Shown in pieces: positions 8,962 through 17,519 of a stretch of DNA of 35,181 bases. The position numbers were made by a program, and so were the translations under genes. Positions within the stretch are counted from its first letter, which is position 1; each line of letters opens with the position of its first letter. A model generated the notes under the pieces. That model worked only from the letters and a program-made list of their open reading frames with translations, searched no databases and had not been told where the DNA came from. Source of the DNA: Rathayibacter rhapontici (GTDB lineage: Bacteria; Actinomycetota; Actinomycetes; Actinomycetales; Microbacteriaceae); contig NZ_MUKN01000040.1 in the NCBI RefSeq assembly GCF_001995175.1, positions 1 through 35,181 of the forward strand, read 5' to 3'.

Positions 8962-9863
8962 CCAGCGTCAGCGTCACCGATCTGGTGAAGGACTTCAGCA
9001 TCCGCAAGGGGCTGCGCCGCGAGGCGTTCCGCGCGGTGGACCACGTCTCGTTCGACCTCGTCCCCGGGCGCACCGTCGCCCTGGTCGGCGAGTCCGGATC
9101 GGGCAAGTCGACCATCGCGCGGATCCTCGCGCGGCTCGAGAAGCCGACGTCCGGCTCCGTCGACGTGACTCTCGACGACCGCACGCCGGTGCAGGGCTCG
9201 GTCTACCGGCGGCACGTGCAGATGGTGTTCCAGGACCCCTTCGCCTCGCTCAACCCGTTCCACTCGCTCGAGCACCACATCGCCCGGCCGCTGCGGATCC
9301 ACCACCGCACGCGGACCGCGGCCGAGACCCACGACCGGGTGCTCGAGATGCTCCGGCGCGTGAACCTCGAGCCGGCGGAGGAGTTCGCTCCCCGCCGCCC
9401 GCACGAGCTCTCGGGCGGGCAGCGGCAGCGCGTCGCCATCGCCCGGGCGCTCGCTCCGGGCGCGCAGGTCGTCATCGCCGACGAGCCGGTCTCGATGCTC
9501 GACGTGTCGATCCGGCTCGGCGTGCTCAACCTGCTCGGCCGGCTGCAGCGGGAGGACCGCCTGGCGGTCCTCTACATCACGCACGACCTGGCGACGGCCC
9601 GGCACTTCTCGGACGAGATCCTCGTGCTCTACCGCGGCCGCATCGTCGAGCGCGGGCCGGCCGACGACGTGATCCTGAACCCGCAGCACGACTACACCCG
9701 GCTGCTCGCGCTGGCCGCCCCCGATCCCGAGCGGGTCGGCAAGGTGGTCGGGTCGGAGGAGGCGCCGGACCGGTCGCGGATCGACAACTCCGTCTGCTTC
9801 AACCACTTCACCGGAGAGTGGGAGCGGGCCGGCGATCGCGCGGCGGCCGTGGGAGCGCCGTGA
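8958..9863 (+). CDS. ABC transporter ATP-binding protein, DppF/OppF type
   Basis: The 301-residue ATPase has Walker A GESGSGKS (44-51), Q-loop MVFQDPFASLNP, signature LSGGQRQR starting at residue 151, Walker B with Asp 175 and Glu 176, and the ITHDLATARHF switch region. It overlaps the DppD-like gene by four bases and pairs with it as the second nucleotide-binding subunit. It is the last gene of the five-gene transporter operon, and the ROK regulator follows 28 bases later. The tail IDNSVCFNHFTGEWERAG is a short extension after the fold. Confidence 0.9.
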   Translation: MTSVSVTDLVKDFSIRKGLRREAFRAVDHVSFDLVPGRTVALVGESGSGKSTIARILARLEKPTSGSVDVTLDDRTPVQGSVYRRHVQMVFQDPFASLNPFHSLEHHIARPLRIHHRTRTAAETHDRVLEMLRRVNLEPAEEFAPRRPHELSGGQRQRVAIARALAPGAQVVIADEPVSMLDVSIRLGVLNLLGRLQREDRLAVLYITHDLATARHFSDEILVLYRGRIVERGPADDVILNPQHDYTRLLALAAPDPERVGKVVGSEEAPDRSRIDNSVCFNHFTGEWERAGDRAAAVGAP

Positions 9864-9878
9864 GCACCTCCGACGGAC

Positions 9879-9884
9879 TACATT
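9879..9884 (+). promoter_or_regulatory. Candidate leaderless -10 element of the second ROK gene
   Basis: TACATT is followed by seven bases and then the ATG at 9892, which would itself be the transcription start. No good ribosome site precedes this ATG, which supports leaderless expression. A clear -35 element is not seen. Confidence 0.45.
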
Positions 9885-9891
9885 CGGCGAG

Positions 9892-11063
9892 ATGACGACT
9901 TCGCCGCTGACCGCGCCCGTCCCGGTCGTCCCCGCGGCGGCCCTGCGGATCGAGGACATGCCCGCGGCCACGCGCGCCACGCTCCTCGAGGTGCTGATCC
10001 ACGGATCGCTGCCGCGAGCCGAGCTGGCGCGCCGGCTCGGGCTCTCGCGGGCGAGCCTGACGCGCATCGCCCGCACGCTCGTCGAGGCGGGGCTGCTCGC
10101 CGAGGGCGAGACCCGGCTGCGGGCGGCGACCGGGCGCCCCTCCGAGATGCTGCGGGTGCGCAGCTCCGCCCGCCGCTTCCTCGGCGTCAAGCTCACCGGC
10201 GACACCCTCTACGCCGTGGTCGCCGACCTCGGCGCCGAGGTGACCGCCTCGACCGAGCACGCCCTGCGGAGCAGCGACGTGGCCGAGGTCGTCCGGCAGA
10301 TCGCGGAGGCGGCGCACGAGCTCGCCGGGGACGGCGCTCCGCTCGCCTCCATCGGCATCGCGATCGCGGGCCGCGTGCGGCAGAGCGCGGGCGGCGCCGT
10401 CGTCGAGCACTCGGCGTTCCTCGACTGGCACCACGTCGAGCTGGCCCGGCTGGTCCGCGAGGCCACGGGGCTCGCGTGCTCGGTCGAGAACGACGTGCAG
10501 GCGCTGACCGCGGCCGAGCACTGGTTCGGCGCCGGCGCCGGCCTCGAGTCGATGGCGCTGGTCACGGTGGGCACCGGCATCGGCTGCGGCTGGTCGTGAA
10601 CGGGCGCCTGGTCGAGGGCGGCCACAGCCGTCCCGGGCAGGTCAGCCACACGATCGTCGATCCGGACGGGGAGCTCTGCGCGCACGGGCACCGCGGCTGC
10701 GCGTCGACGATGCTCGTGAACGACGCGGTGGTCGCCGCCTCCGGCCGCCCCGACGCGACCTACGAGGAGGTGGTCGAGGCCGCCCGCGACGGCGATCCGG
10801 AGGCGCTGCGCGCGTTCGAGCGCGCCGGCCGGGCGCTCGGCGTGATCATCGCCGAGGTCGCGAACCTCGTCGATCCCGAGAAGGTGGTCGTCAGCGGCGA
10901 CGGCATCGCCGTGGTCGCCTTCGCGGAGGCGTCGATCCGCGCCGGGATCGCGGAGCGCCTCGAGCGCGAGGCCGTGCCGGTCGAGCTCGACGTGCGCACC
11001 TGGGACTTCTCGGAGTGGGCCCGCGCGGGCGCCGCCCTGGCGGTCCGCAGCCTGCTCGCCTGA
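9892..11063 (+). pseudogene. ROK-family transcriptional regulator, one-base frameshift at about 10590
   Basis: The corrected product is 390 residues. An N-terminal winged helix-turn-helix (RAELARRLGLSRASLTRIAR, about residues 43-62) precedes a ROK domain with SIGIAIAGRV, CSVENDVQALTAAEHW and VTVGTGIGCG. Reading in the first frame then gives WS and a stop at 10599. One base added after 10590 (GGCTGG to GGCCTGG) restores LVVNGRLVEGGHSRPGQVSHTI and the rest of the domain. The ROK zinc motif is only partly kept (GELCAHGHRGC). As written, the protein is cut within the phosphate-binding region and would probably be non-functional. Its position between transporter and galactosidases suggests it controls one or both operons. 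Sequencing error is a real alternative to true decay. Confidence 0.82.
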
Positions 11064-11087
11064 CGCGCGGCTCCCTCCCTCTGACCT

Positions 11088-11214
11088 CGTGGATCGAGAC
11101 CCACCCTGCTGGTGCCGGGGGTCTCGAGACGCCGCTGCGCGGCTGCTCGACCAGCAGCGGGTGCGCGTCCCTGTCGCTGATCGAGTAGCCCGCGGAGCGG
11201 GCGTATCGAGATCC
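11088..11214 (+). repeat. Pair of REP-like palindromic elements in opposite orientation
   Basis: This fills most of the 221-bp gap between the ROK gene and the beta-galactosidase. Unit A (about 11118-11157) reads GGGTCTCGAGACGCC then GCTGCTCGACCAG. Unit B (11177-11214) is its relative on the other strand and contains the perfect hairpin GCCCGC-GGA-GCGGGC (11188-11202). Nested perfect inverted repeats flank A: CGAGACCC (11095-11102) with GGGTCTCG (11119-11126), and CTGCTGGT (11106-11113) with ACCAGCAG (11150-11157). The layout resembles paired bacterial interspersed palindromes. It may also terminate the upstream transcript, though no T-run follows. Confidence 0.7.
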
Positions 11215-11233
11215 CCCTCCGCCCGCATAGCGC

Positions 11234-11278
11234 ACTTTGTTGCACCGCTTGACAAAGCCCGCCGGCGACCGGAATGCT
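11234..11278 (+). promoter_or_regulatory. Promoter/operator of the galactosidase operon
   Basis: A consensus -35 TTGACA (11249-11254) is followed 17-18 bases later by a weak -10 (GAATGC or AATGCT, 11272-11278). The spacing to the GTG at 11285 would make the GTG the first transcribed base. A perfect dyad CTTTGT (11235-11240)/ACAAAG (11252-11257) with an 11-base spacer overlaps the -35. Its left arm lies within ACTTTGTT (11234-11241), the half-site shared with two other promoters here. The arrangement fits repression by steric block. Confidence 0.6.
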
Positions 11279-11284
11279 CGCAGG

Positions 11285-13315
11285 GTGACCAGCGTCGATC
11301 CCCGGACCCACCGCGCCCCCGTCCTGCCCCGGTTCGCCTTCGGCGGCGACTACAACCCCGAGCAGTGGCCCCGTGAGGTCTGGCGCGAGGACGTCCGGCT
11401 GATGCAGGAGGCGGGCGTGTCGATGGTGACGCTCGGCGTCTTCTCGTGGGGCCTCGTCGAGACCGCCGAGGGCGTCTTCGACTGGGAATGGCTCGACGAG
11501 ATCGTGGGCCTGCTGCACGAGGGCGGCATCGCGATCGACCTCGCGACCCCGACCGCGGCGCCGCCGAGCTGGCTGCTCGCCGCTCACCCGGAGATCCTGC
11601 CGGTGGACGCCGACCTGGTGCCGATCCACCCCGGCGGCCGCCTGGGCTGGTGCCCGAGCTCGGCCGTGTTCCGCAGGCACGCGCTGCGCATCGCCGGCGC
11701 GCTCGCCGAGCGCTACGGCCGCCACCCCGCGGTCGCCCTCTGGCACGTGTCGAACGAGCTCGGCGGAGGCAACCGGCACTGCTGGTGCGACGAGTCCGCC
11801 GCGGCGTTCCGACGCTGGCTCCGCGACCGCTACGAGACGCTCGACGCTCTGAACGCGGGCTGGGGCACCGCGTTCTGGGGCCACCGCTACTCCGACTTCG
11901 AGCAGATCCTCCCGCCGCGCGGATCTCGGGCGATGCACAACCCGGGCCTGCAGCTCGACTTCGACCGCTTCTCCTCGGACGAGCTGCTGGCGCACTACCT
12001 CGCCGAGAAGGAGGTGCTGCGCGCGGCCGGCGTCGAGACTCCGATCACCACCAACTTCATGGTCGGCCAGGGCCCCGACGTCGTCGACTACGCGCGCTGG
12101 GCGCCGCACTGCGACATCGTCGTGAACGACCACTACACGACCGGAGCCGATCCCCGCCGCGAGCAGGATCTCGCCTTCTCGGCCGACCGGATGCGCGGGT
12201 TGACCGAGGACCGCGCTCCGTGGCTCCTGCTCGAGCACTCGACCGGGGCGGCGAGCTGGCAGCCGCGCAACCGCGCGAAGGACCCGGGGGAGATCCTCCG
12301 CAACAGCCTCGCGCACGTCGCGCGAGGGTCCGACGGCGCGATGTTCTTCCAGTGGCGCGCGTCGACGGCGGGAGCCGAGCAGTTCCACTCGGCGATGCTG
12401 CCGCACGCCGGCACCGGGACGAAGATCTGGCGGGAGGTCGTCGAGCTCGGTGCGCTGCTGCAGCGCCTCGAGCCGGTCCTCGGCACGCGGGTCGAGCCGG
12501 CGCGGGTGGCCCTCCTGCACGACGACGAGGCGGGCTGGGCGTTCTCGTCGGGCCTGAAGCCGCACAACCGGCTCCGCTGGGCCGAGCAGGCCCGTGCGTG
12601 GCACCGGGTGCTCTTCGACCGCACCGTGCTGGTCGACGTCGTCCCGCCCTGGCGCGATCTGTCGGGCTACTCGCTCGTCGTCGTCCCCGCGCTCTTCCTC
12701 GTCTCGGACGGGACGGTCGCGGCGCTGACGGCGTTCGCCGAGGCCGGCGGCACGGTGATCGTCACTCCGCTCTCGGGCATCGTCGACCCCGCGAACCGCG
12801 TGCGCACGGGGCTCGCTCCCGGCGCCTTCTCGGCGCTGCTCGGCGCCGGCTCCGAGGAGTTCGGCCCGCTGCAGGAGGGCGAGACCTTCGAGCTCGACAC
12901 CGGCTGGCGCGGAGCGGAGTGGACCGAGCGCGTCCACGCCGTCGACGCGGAGGTCGTCGCCCGCTACCGCGGCGGAGTGCTCGACGCACTCCCGGCCGTG
13001 ACCCGCCGCCGGGTCGGCGCGGGCGAGGCCTGGTACGTGTCGGCGCTCCTCGACGACGACGGGATCGGCGGTCTGCTCGACCTGCTCGACCCCGCCCTGA
13101 CCGCCCCGGTGCTCGACGCGCCGCGGGGCGTGGAGGCGGTGCGGCGGGAGGGGCCCGCCGGCCGCTTCCTGTTCCTCCTCAATCACACCGACGAGGCGGT
13201 GGTCGTCGAGGCGGGCGGACGCGACCTCGTCTCGGGCGACGAGGTCGACGGCTCCGTCGCGATCCCGGCCGGCGGCGTGCGCGTCGTGGCCCTCCGCGCC
13301 GGGGGTCTCGCATGA
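11285..13315 (+). CDS. GH42 beta-galactosidase
   Basis: The 676-residue enzyme hydrolyses terminal beta-galactosides, probably in the cytoplasm (no signal peptide). It opens with the GH42 signature GGDYNPEQWP followed by VTLGVFSWGLVE. The acid/base Glu is residue 158 in WHVSNELGGG and the nucleophile is Glu 317 in LLLEHST. The stretch WCDESAAAFRRWL includes cysteines in the zone of the GH42 metal site. A trimerisation-like domain and small C-terminal beta domain follow, giving normal family length. GTG 11285 is preferred because the GH42 core starts about 18 residues later and the -10 element is correctly spaced; an upstream in-frame TTG at 11237 lies inside the operator. The stop overlaps the alpha-galactosidase ATG by four bases. 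The frame is intact, unlike its neighbours. Confidence 0.9.
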   Translation: MTSVDPRTHRAPVLPRFAFGGDYNPEQWPREVWREDVRLMQEAGVSMVTLGVFSWGLVETAEGVFDWEWLDEIVGLLHEGGIAIDLATPTAAPPSWLLAAHPEILPVDADLVPIHPGGRLGWCPSSAVFRRHALRIAGALAERYGRHPAVALWHVSNELGGGNRHCWCDESAAAFRRWLRDRYETLDALNAGWGTAFWGHRYSDFEQILPPRGSRAMHNPGLQLDFDRFSSDELLAHYLAEKEVLRAAGVETPITTNFMVGQGPDVVDYARWAPHCDIVVNDHYTTGADPRREQDLAFSADRMRGLTEDRAPWLLLEHSTGAASWQPRNRAKDPGEILRNSLAHVARGSDGAMFFQWRASTAGAEQFHSAMLPHAGTGTKIWREVVELGALLQRLEPVLGTRVEPARVALLHDDEAGWAFSSGLKPHNRLRWAEQARAWHRVLFDRTVLVDVVPPWRDLSGYSLVVVPALFLVSDGTVAALTAFAEAGGTVIVTPLSGIVDPANRVRTGLAPGAFSALLGAGSEEFGPLQEGETFELDTGWRGAEWTERVHAVDAEVVARYRGGVLDALPAVTRRRVGAGEAWYVSALLDDDGIGGLLDLLDPALTAPVLDAPRGVEAVRREGPAGRFLFLLNHTDEAVVVEAGGRDLVSGDEVDGSVAIPAGGVRVVALRAGGLA

Positions 13316-15427
13316 GCGTGCGGATGCTCCGCTCGGCCGGGACGGCGCTGATCGTCGCCCTCCGCGAGGAGGGGCTGCCCGAGATCCTGCACTGGGGCCG
13401 CGACCCCGGGCCGGTCGACTCCGAGGCGCTCGCCGCGCTCGACGCCGCGTCCGTGCGGCAGGTCCCCTCCAGCGCCCTCGACGCGCCGTGGCCGCAGACG
13501 ATCCTGCCGGGGGAGCAGGACGGCTGGCAGGGCCGGCCGGGTCTCGCCGGGCACATCGCCGGCGAGCCGCTGCTGCCCTCCTGGCGGGTCGTGTCGCTCG
13601 AGAGCGACGAGCGCTGCCTCGTGCTCGAGGCCGTCGCCGACGAGCTCGCGCTCTCGTCCTCCTTCCACTTCGACGACGCGGGGTGCTCGTCGTCGCGCAC
13701 GCCCTCGCGAACCGCGGCGAGCGCGTGCTCGAGCCGTCGATCCTCGAGGCGACCCTGCCGCTGGATGCGCGGGCCGTCGAGTTCCTCGACCTCTCGGGCC
13801 GCTGGACCCGCGAGCGCTCGCCGCAGCGGCGCCCCGTCTCGCACGGCAGCATCGTGCGGGAGTCGCGGCGCGGCCGCACCGGGCACGACGCCCCGACACT
13901 CGCGATCGCGGGCACCGCCGGGTTCGGCGACCGCAGCGGCGAGGTGTGGGGCGTGCACCTGGCATGGAGCAGCGACTCCGTGCACCGCGTCGACCGGCTG
14001 CCGGAGGGGCGCGGTGCGCTCGGCGCCGGCGAGCTGCTGCGGGCCGGCGAGATCGCCCTCGGCCCGGGCGAGCGCTTCGAGGCCCCGGCCGCGCACTTCG
14101 TCTGGAGCGACGCAGGACTCGACGGACTCTCGCGTCGGCTGCACGCCTCCCTCCGCACCCGGCCCGCGCATCCGCGCACGCCGCGGCCCGTGCACCTCAA
14201 CACCTGGGAGGCGGTCTACTTCCGGCACGACCTGCCCACCCTGATCCGCCTGGCCGACGCGGCCGCCGAGATCGGGGTCGAGCGCTTCGTCCTCGATGAC
14301 GGCTGGTTCGACGGGCGGCGCGACGACTCCGCGGGCCTGGGCGACTGGACGGTCGACGCGGAGGTGTGGCCGGAGGGCCTGCACCCGCTCGTCGAGCACG
14401 TGCGCGGCGCCGGGATGCAGTTCGGGCTGTGGGTGGAGCCCGAGATGGTGAGCCCCGCCTCGAGGCTCGCCCGCGAGCACCCCGACTGGCTGCTGGAGTC
14501 GCCGCGCCGCGCCCGGAGCTGGCGGAATCAGCACGTGCTCGACGTCGCGCGCCCGGAGGTGTCGGCGCTGCTGCTCGAGCGGCTCTCGGCGCTGGTCGAG
14601 GAGTACGCGATCGACTACCTCAAGTGGGACCACAACCGCGATCTGCTCGAGGCGGTCCACGCGGGACGGGCGGGGGCGGATGCGCAGACCCGCGCGGTCT
14701 ACGCCCTCCTCGACGCGCTGCGGGAGCGGCACCCCGGGCTCGAGATCGAGTCCTGCGCCTCCGGAGCGCTCGCGTCGACCTCGGGATCCTCGCGCGCACC
14801 GACCGGGTGTGGGCGTCCGACACCAACGACCCGCTCGAGCGCCTGCGGATCCAGCGCTGGACCGAGCTGCTCCTGCCGCCCGAGCTGATCGGCAGCCACG
14901 TCGGGCCCGAGCGGGCGCACACGACAGGGCGGACGGCCGAGCTCGCGTTCCGCATGGCGACCACGCTGTTCTCGTCTCCCGGCATCGAGACCGACATCAC
15001 CGGCAGCAGTGCCCAGGAGCGGACGGCGCTCGCCGCGTGGATCCGCTTCTACAAGCGCGTCCGGCCGCTCCTCGCGACGGCCGAGCTCGTGCACGGCGAC
15101 ACGGCCGACGACGGCTCCGAGCTCACCGGCGCCGTCTCGCCCGACCGTCGGCACGCCGTCTACCGTCTGGCGCGCTCGAGCACGGGCGAGGACGCGGTGC
15201 CGCCGGCCACCCGGCTCGTCGGGCTCGACCCGTCGCTGCGCTACCGGGTGCGGGTGGTCGACGAGCTCGCGCCCGAGCGCTTCCTCGACGCGGTGCCGCC
15301 GGAGTGGACGCGCCGCGGCGAGGTGGTGCTGCCGGGTGCGCTGCTCGCCGAGGTGGGCCTGCGGACCCCGCTGCTCGCGCCGTCCTCCGCCCTGGTGCTC
15401 GAGGTGGAGGCCCTCGATGGCCGCTGA
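13312..15427 (+). pseudogene. GH36 alpha-galactosidase, two one-base frameshifts
   Basis: The corrected product is 705 residues, normal for GH36. The enzyme removes alpha-1,6-galactose from galactomanno- or raffinose-type oligosaccharides. After an N-terminal beta domain come VHLNTWEAVYF, RFVLDDGWFDGRRDD and FGLWVEPEMVSP. The nucleophile is Asp 440 in YLKWDHNRD and the acid/base is Asp 504 in WASDTNDP (corrected numbering). Break one lies at 13680-13683, where a run of four G needs five to continue SFHFDDAG into VLVVAHALANRGERV. Break two lies at about 14766, where GGAGC needs GGAGGC to continue EIESCASG into ARVDLGILARTDRV. Both are single-base losses in G-rich sequence, so sequencing error is plausible. 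As written, translation ends well before the catalytic domain. The end overlaps the oxidase gene by 11 bases. Confidence 0.87.
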
Positions 15428-16478
15428 CACCGCGGTGCGGCTCGCCGCCGAGCTCGAGGAGCGCGCCCGCGAGCTGCTGCCCTGGTTCGTCGCCGAGTAC
15501 TACGGGGCGGTCGCGGGCGGGGCGCTCGAGCGCGACGCCGACCTCGCGGCCTGGGACGCGGTGCGCTTCCGCCCCGCCGCCCTGCACGGCGAGCCCGACG
15601 CGCGATCGCCACGACCGTCCTCGGCACGCCGATCGCGGGCCCGGTGATGATCGCGCCGATGGCGCAGCAGGTGGCGGCCGATCCGCGCGGCGAGGTCGCG
15701 ATGGCGGAGGCGGCCGCCCGCGCCGGCACGCTGCTCGGCGTCTCGACCAACACGGCCGTGCCCTTCGAGCGCATCACCGCCGAGGGCGCGCCCTGGTGGT
15801 TCCAGGTCTACCTGCTGGCCGACCGCGACGTGACCCGCGCCCTCGTCGAGCGCGCCGCCGCCGCGGGCGCCCGAGCTGATGCTCACCGTCGAGACGCCGG
15901 TGCTGCGGGAGGAGCGCCCGGGGACCGAGCCGCTCAGCTGGCCCGATGTGCCCGGCCGCGCGCGCCTGGGCAACCTGACCGCCGCCGAGCGCGAGCGGGT
16001 GCTCCACCGTCCGGTCCCGCATCCGGGGCTCGACGACATCCGGTGGCTCGCCGAGGTCTCCGGACTCCCTGTCGTCGTGAAGGGCGTGCTCCGCGGCGAC
16101 GACGCCCGCCGCGCGGTCGATGCGGGCGCCTCCGGGGTCGTCGTCTCGACGCACGGCGGTCGGCGGATGGACGGCTCGATCACCGCCGTCGCCGCGCTCG
16201 CCGAGGTGGTCGAGGCGGTCGGCCGCGACGTCGAGGTCTTCGCCGACAGCGGCGTTCGCGCGGGGAGGCACGTGCTGGCCGCGCTCGCCCTCGGCGCCCG
16301 AGCGGTGCTCGTGGGCCGCCCGGCGATGTGGGCGCTCGCCGCGGGAGGGGCCGACGAGGTCGTCCGCTGCCTCGCGGTCCTCGACGCCGAGTTCCGCACG
16401 ATGCTGCGGCAGTCGGGCGCCGCGTCGATCCGGGACCTCGGCGGACTCGCCGTGCCGCCGCCCGAGTGGCGGCGGTGA
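15417..16478 (+). pseudogene. FMN-dependent alpha-hydroxy-acid oxidase, two compensating frameshifts
   Basis: The intact product would be 353 residues, similar to lactate oxidase, lactate 2-monooxygenase and glycolate oxidase relatives, which oxidise 2-hydroxy acids to 2-keto acids on FMN. The N-terminus (WFVAEYYGAVAGGA), TTVLGTPIAGPVMIAPM, LGVSTNTAVPFE and WWFQVYLL match the family. So do the active-site Lys 222 (VVVKGVL) and His 246 (STHGGRRMDG) and the FMN phosphate loops FADSGVRAG and LVGRPAMW. A one-base loss at about 15601 shifts the frame. An extra C in the run at 15870-15872 shifts it back, so 90 codons are read in the wrong frame and the literal product stops at 15647. The start overlaps the alpha-galactosidase by 11 bases, implying one operon. 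The substrate is unknown; lactate is a guess from family. Confidence 0.83.
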
Positions 16479-16485
16479 CCCCGGC

Positions 16486-17457
16486 TCAGCGCTGCGGGAC
16501 CCGCACGAGCAGGGAGCCGGGATCCACCCGGATCCGCACGGCCGCGGCCAGTCCGAATCCGTCGCCGTCCAGCTGGATCTCCTGCGGCTCGTCGACGCCG
16601 ATGCGCACGTCCCGGCCCTTGAGGTAGATCACGTCGCGGGCGTCCTCGCGCAGGTCGATGAGCTTGCGGCCCGCGGCCGAGCGGCGCAGCACGCCGTTCT
16701 CCCACGTGATCGTGTTCCACACCTTGAGCCAGCCCAGCGGACCGCGCGGTCGCAGCGCCACGATGTCGAGCACTCCGTCGTCCGGCTCCGCGTCCGGGAT
16801 CAGCAGGATCCCGCCGGGCAGCACCCCGCAGTTGCCGACCATGACCGAGTGCACCGAGACCGTGCGCGAGGCCGCCCCGTCGATCGAGTAGCGCAGCCTC
16901 ACCGGCTGGAGCTCGGCCAGCGCGCGGACGCCGCCGTCGACGTACGCGAGCCAGCCGACCGCCTTCTTCAGCGCCGTGTTGGTCTTCGCGATCATCTTCG
17001 CGTCGATGCCGAGACCTGCCATCACCAGGAACACGTTCTCGACCCGCTCGCCGTCCGGCCGCTCCAGGACGACGACGCCGGTGTCGATCCGGCGCTCGCC
17101 GCCGCCGAACGCGACCCGCACCGCCTCCTCGAAGCCCAGGGGAAGGCCGAGGTTCCGCACGAGCAGATTGCCCGTGCCGAACGGCAGCACGGCCAGCGCG
17201 GTGCCGGAGCCGCGCAGCCCCTCCGCGACCGAGCGCACCGTGCCGTCGCCCCCCGCGGCGAGCACGACGTCGACCCCGGAGGCGGTCGCCGCGCGGGCCT
17301 GCGTCGCTCCGGGCTCCGACGGGGTCGTCTCGAACCACACGGTCGGCGCCCAGCCGTGCTCCTGCTCGGCCGTCGCCACGAGGTGCCGCAGCCGCGCCTG
17401 ATCGCCCTTCGAGGGGTTCACGACGACCGCCGCGCGCCTGGATCCGGTCTCCGTCAT
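16486..17457 (-). CDS. Diacylglycerol kinase-family lipid kinase
   Basis: The 323-residue protein starts VVVNPSKGD, with the catalytic GGDGT motif at residues 69-73 and LPFGTGNLLVRNLGLP shortly after. This is the DAGK catalytic core shared by DgkB, YegS and sphingosine-kinase-like enzymes. The C-terminal beta domain contains VMVGNCGVLPGGILLIPDA and ends QLDGDGFGLAAAVRIRVDPGSLLVRV. It transfers phosphate from ATP to a lipid alcohol, probably diacylglycerol, feeding phospholipid recycling. It is convergent with the oxidase gene: the two stops lie only seven bases apart with no terminator hairpin visible. A -10 element six bases before the ATG suggests its own leaderless promoter, although the hydratase gene lies upstream on the same strand. 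Confidence 0.88.
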   Translation of the reverse strand: MTETGSRRAAVVVNPSKGDQARLRHLVATAEQEHGWAPTVWFETTPSEPGATQARAATASGVDVVLAAGGDGTVRSVAEGLRGSGTALAVLPFGTGNLLVRNLGLPLGFEEAVRVAFGGGERRIDTGVVVLERPDGERVENVFLVMAGLGIDAKMIAKTNTALKKAVGWLAYVDGGVRALAELQPVRLRYSIDGAASRTVSVHSVMVGNCGVLPGGILLIPDAEPDDGVLDIVALRPRGPLGWLKVWNTITWENGVLRRSAAGRKLIDLREDARDVIYLKGRDVRIGVDEPQEIQLDGDGFGLAAAVRIRVDPGSLLVRVPQR

Positions 17458-17463
17458 GGGGGA

Positions 17464-17469
17464 ACGGTA
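17464..17469 (-). promoter_or_regulatory. Candidate leaderless -10 element of the lipid kinase gene
   Basis: On the minus strand TACCGT is followed by exactly six bases and then the ATG (17457). No ribosome site is present. This is the same TANNNT-N6-start layout seen at serS and at the gene starting at 25438. Confidence 0.45.
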
Positions 17470-17519
17470 GCGGGCGGCGGCGTCGCTCCGGCTGAGTGCC
17501 GGATCGTGTTCAACTCGCC

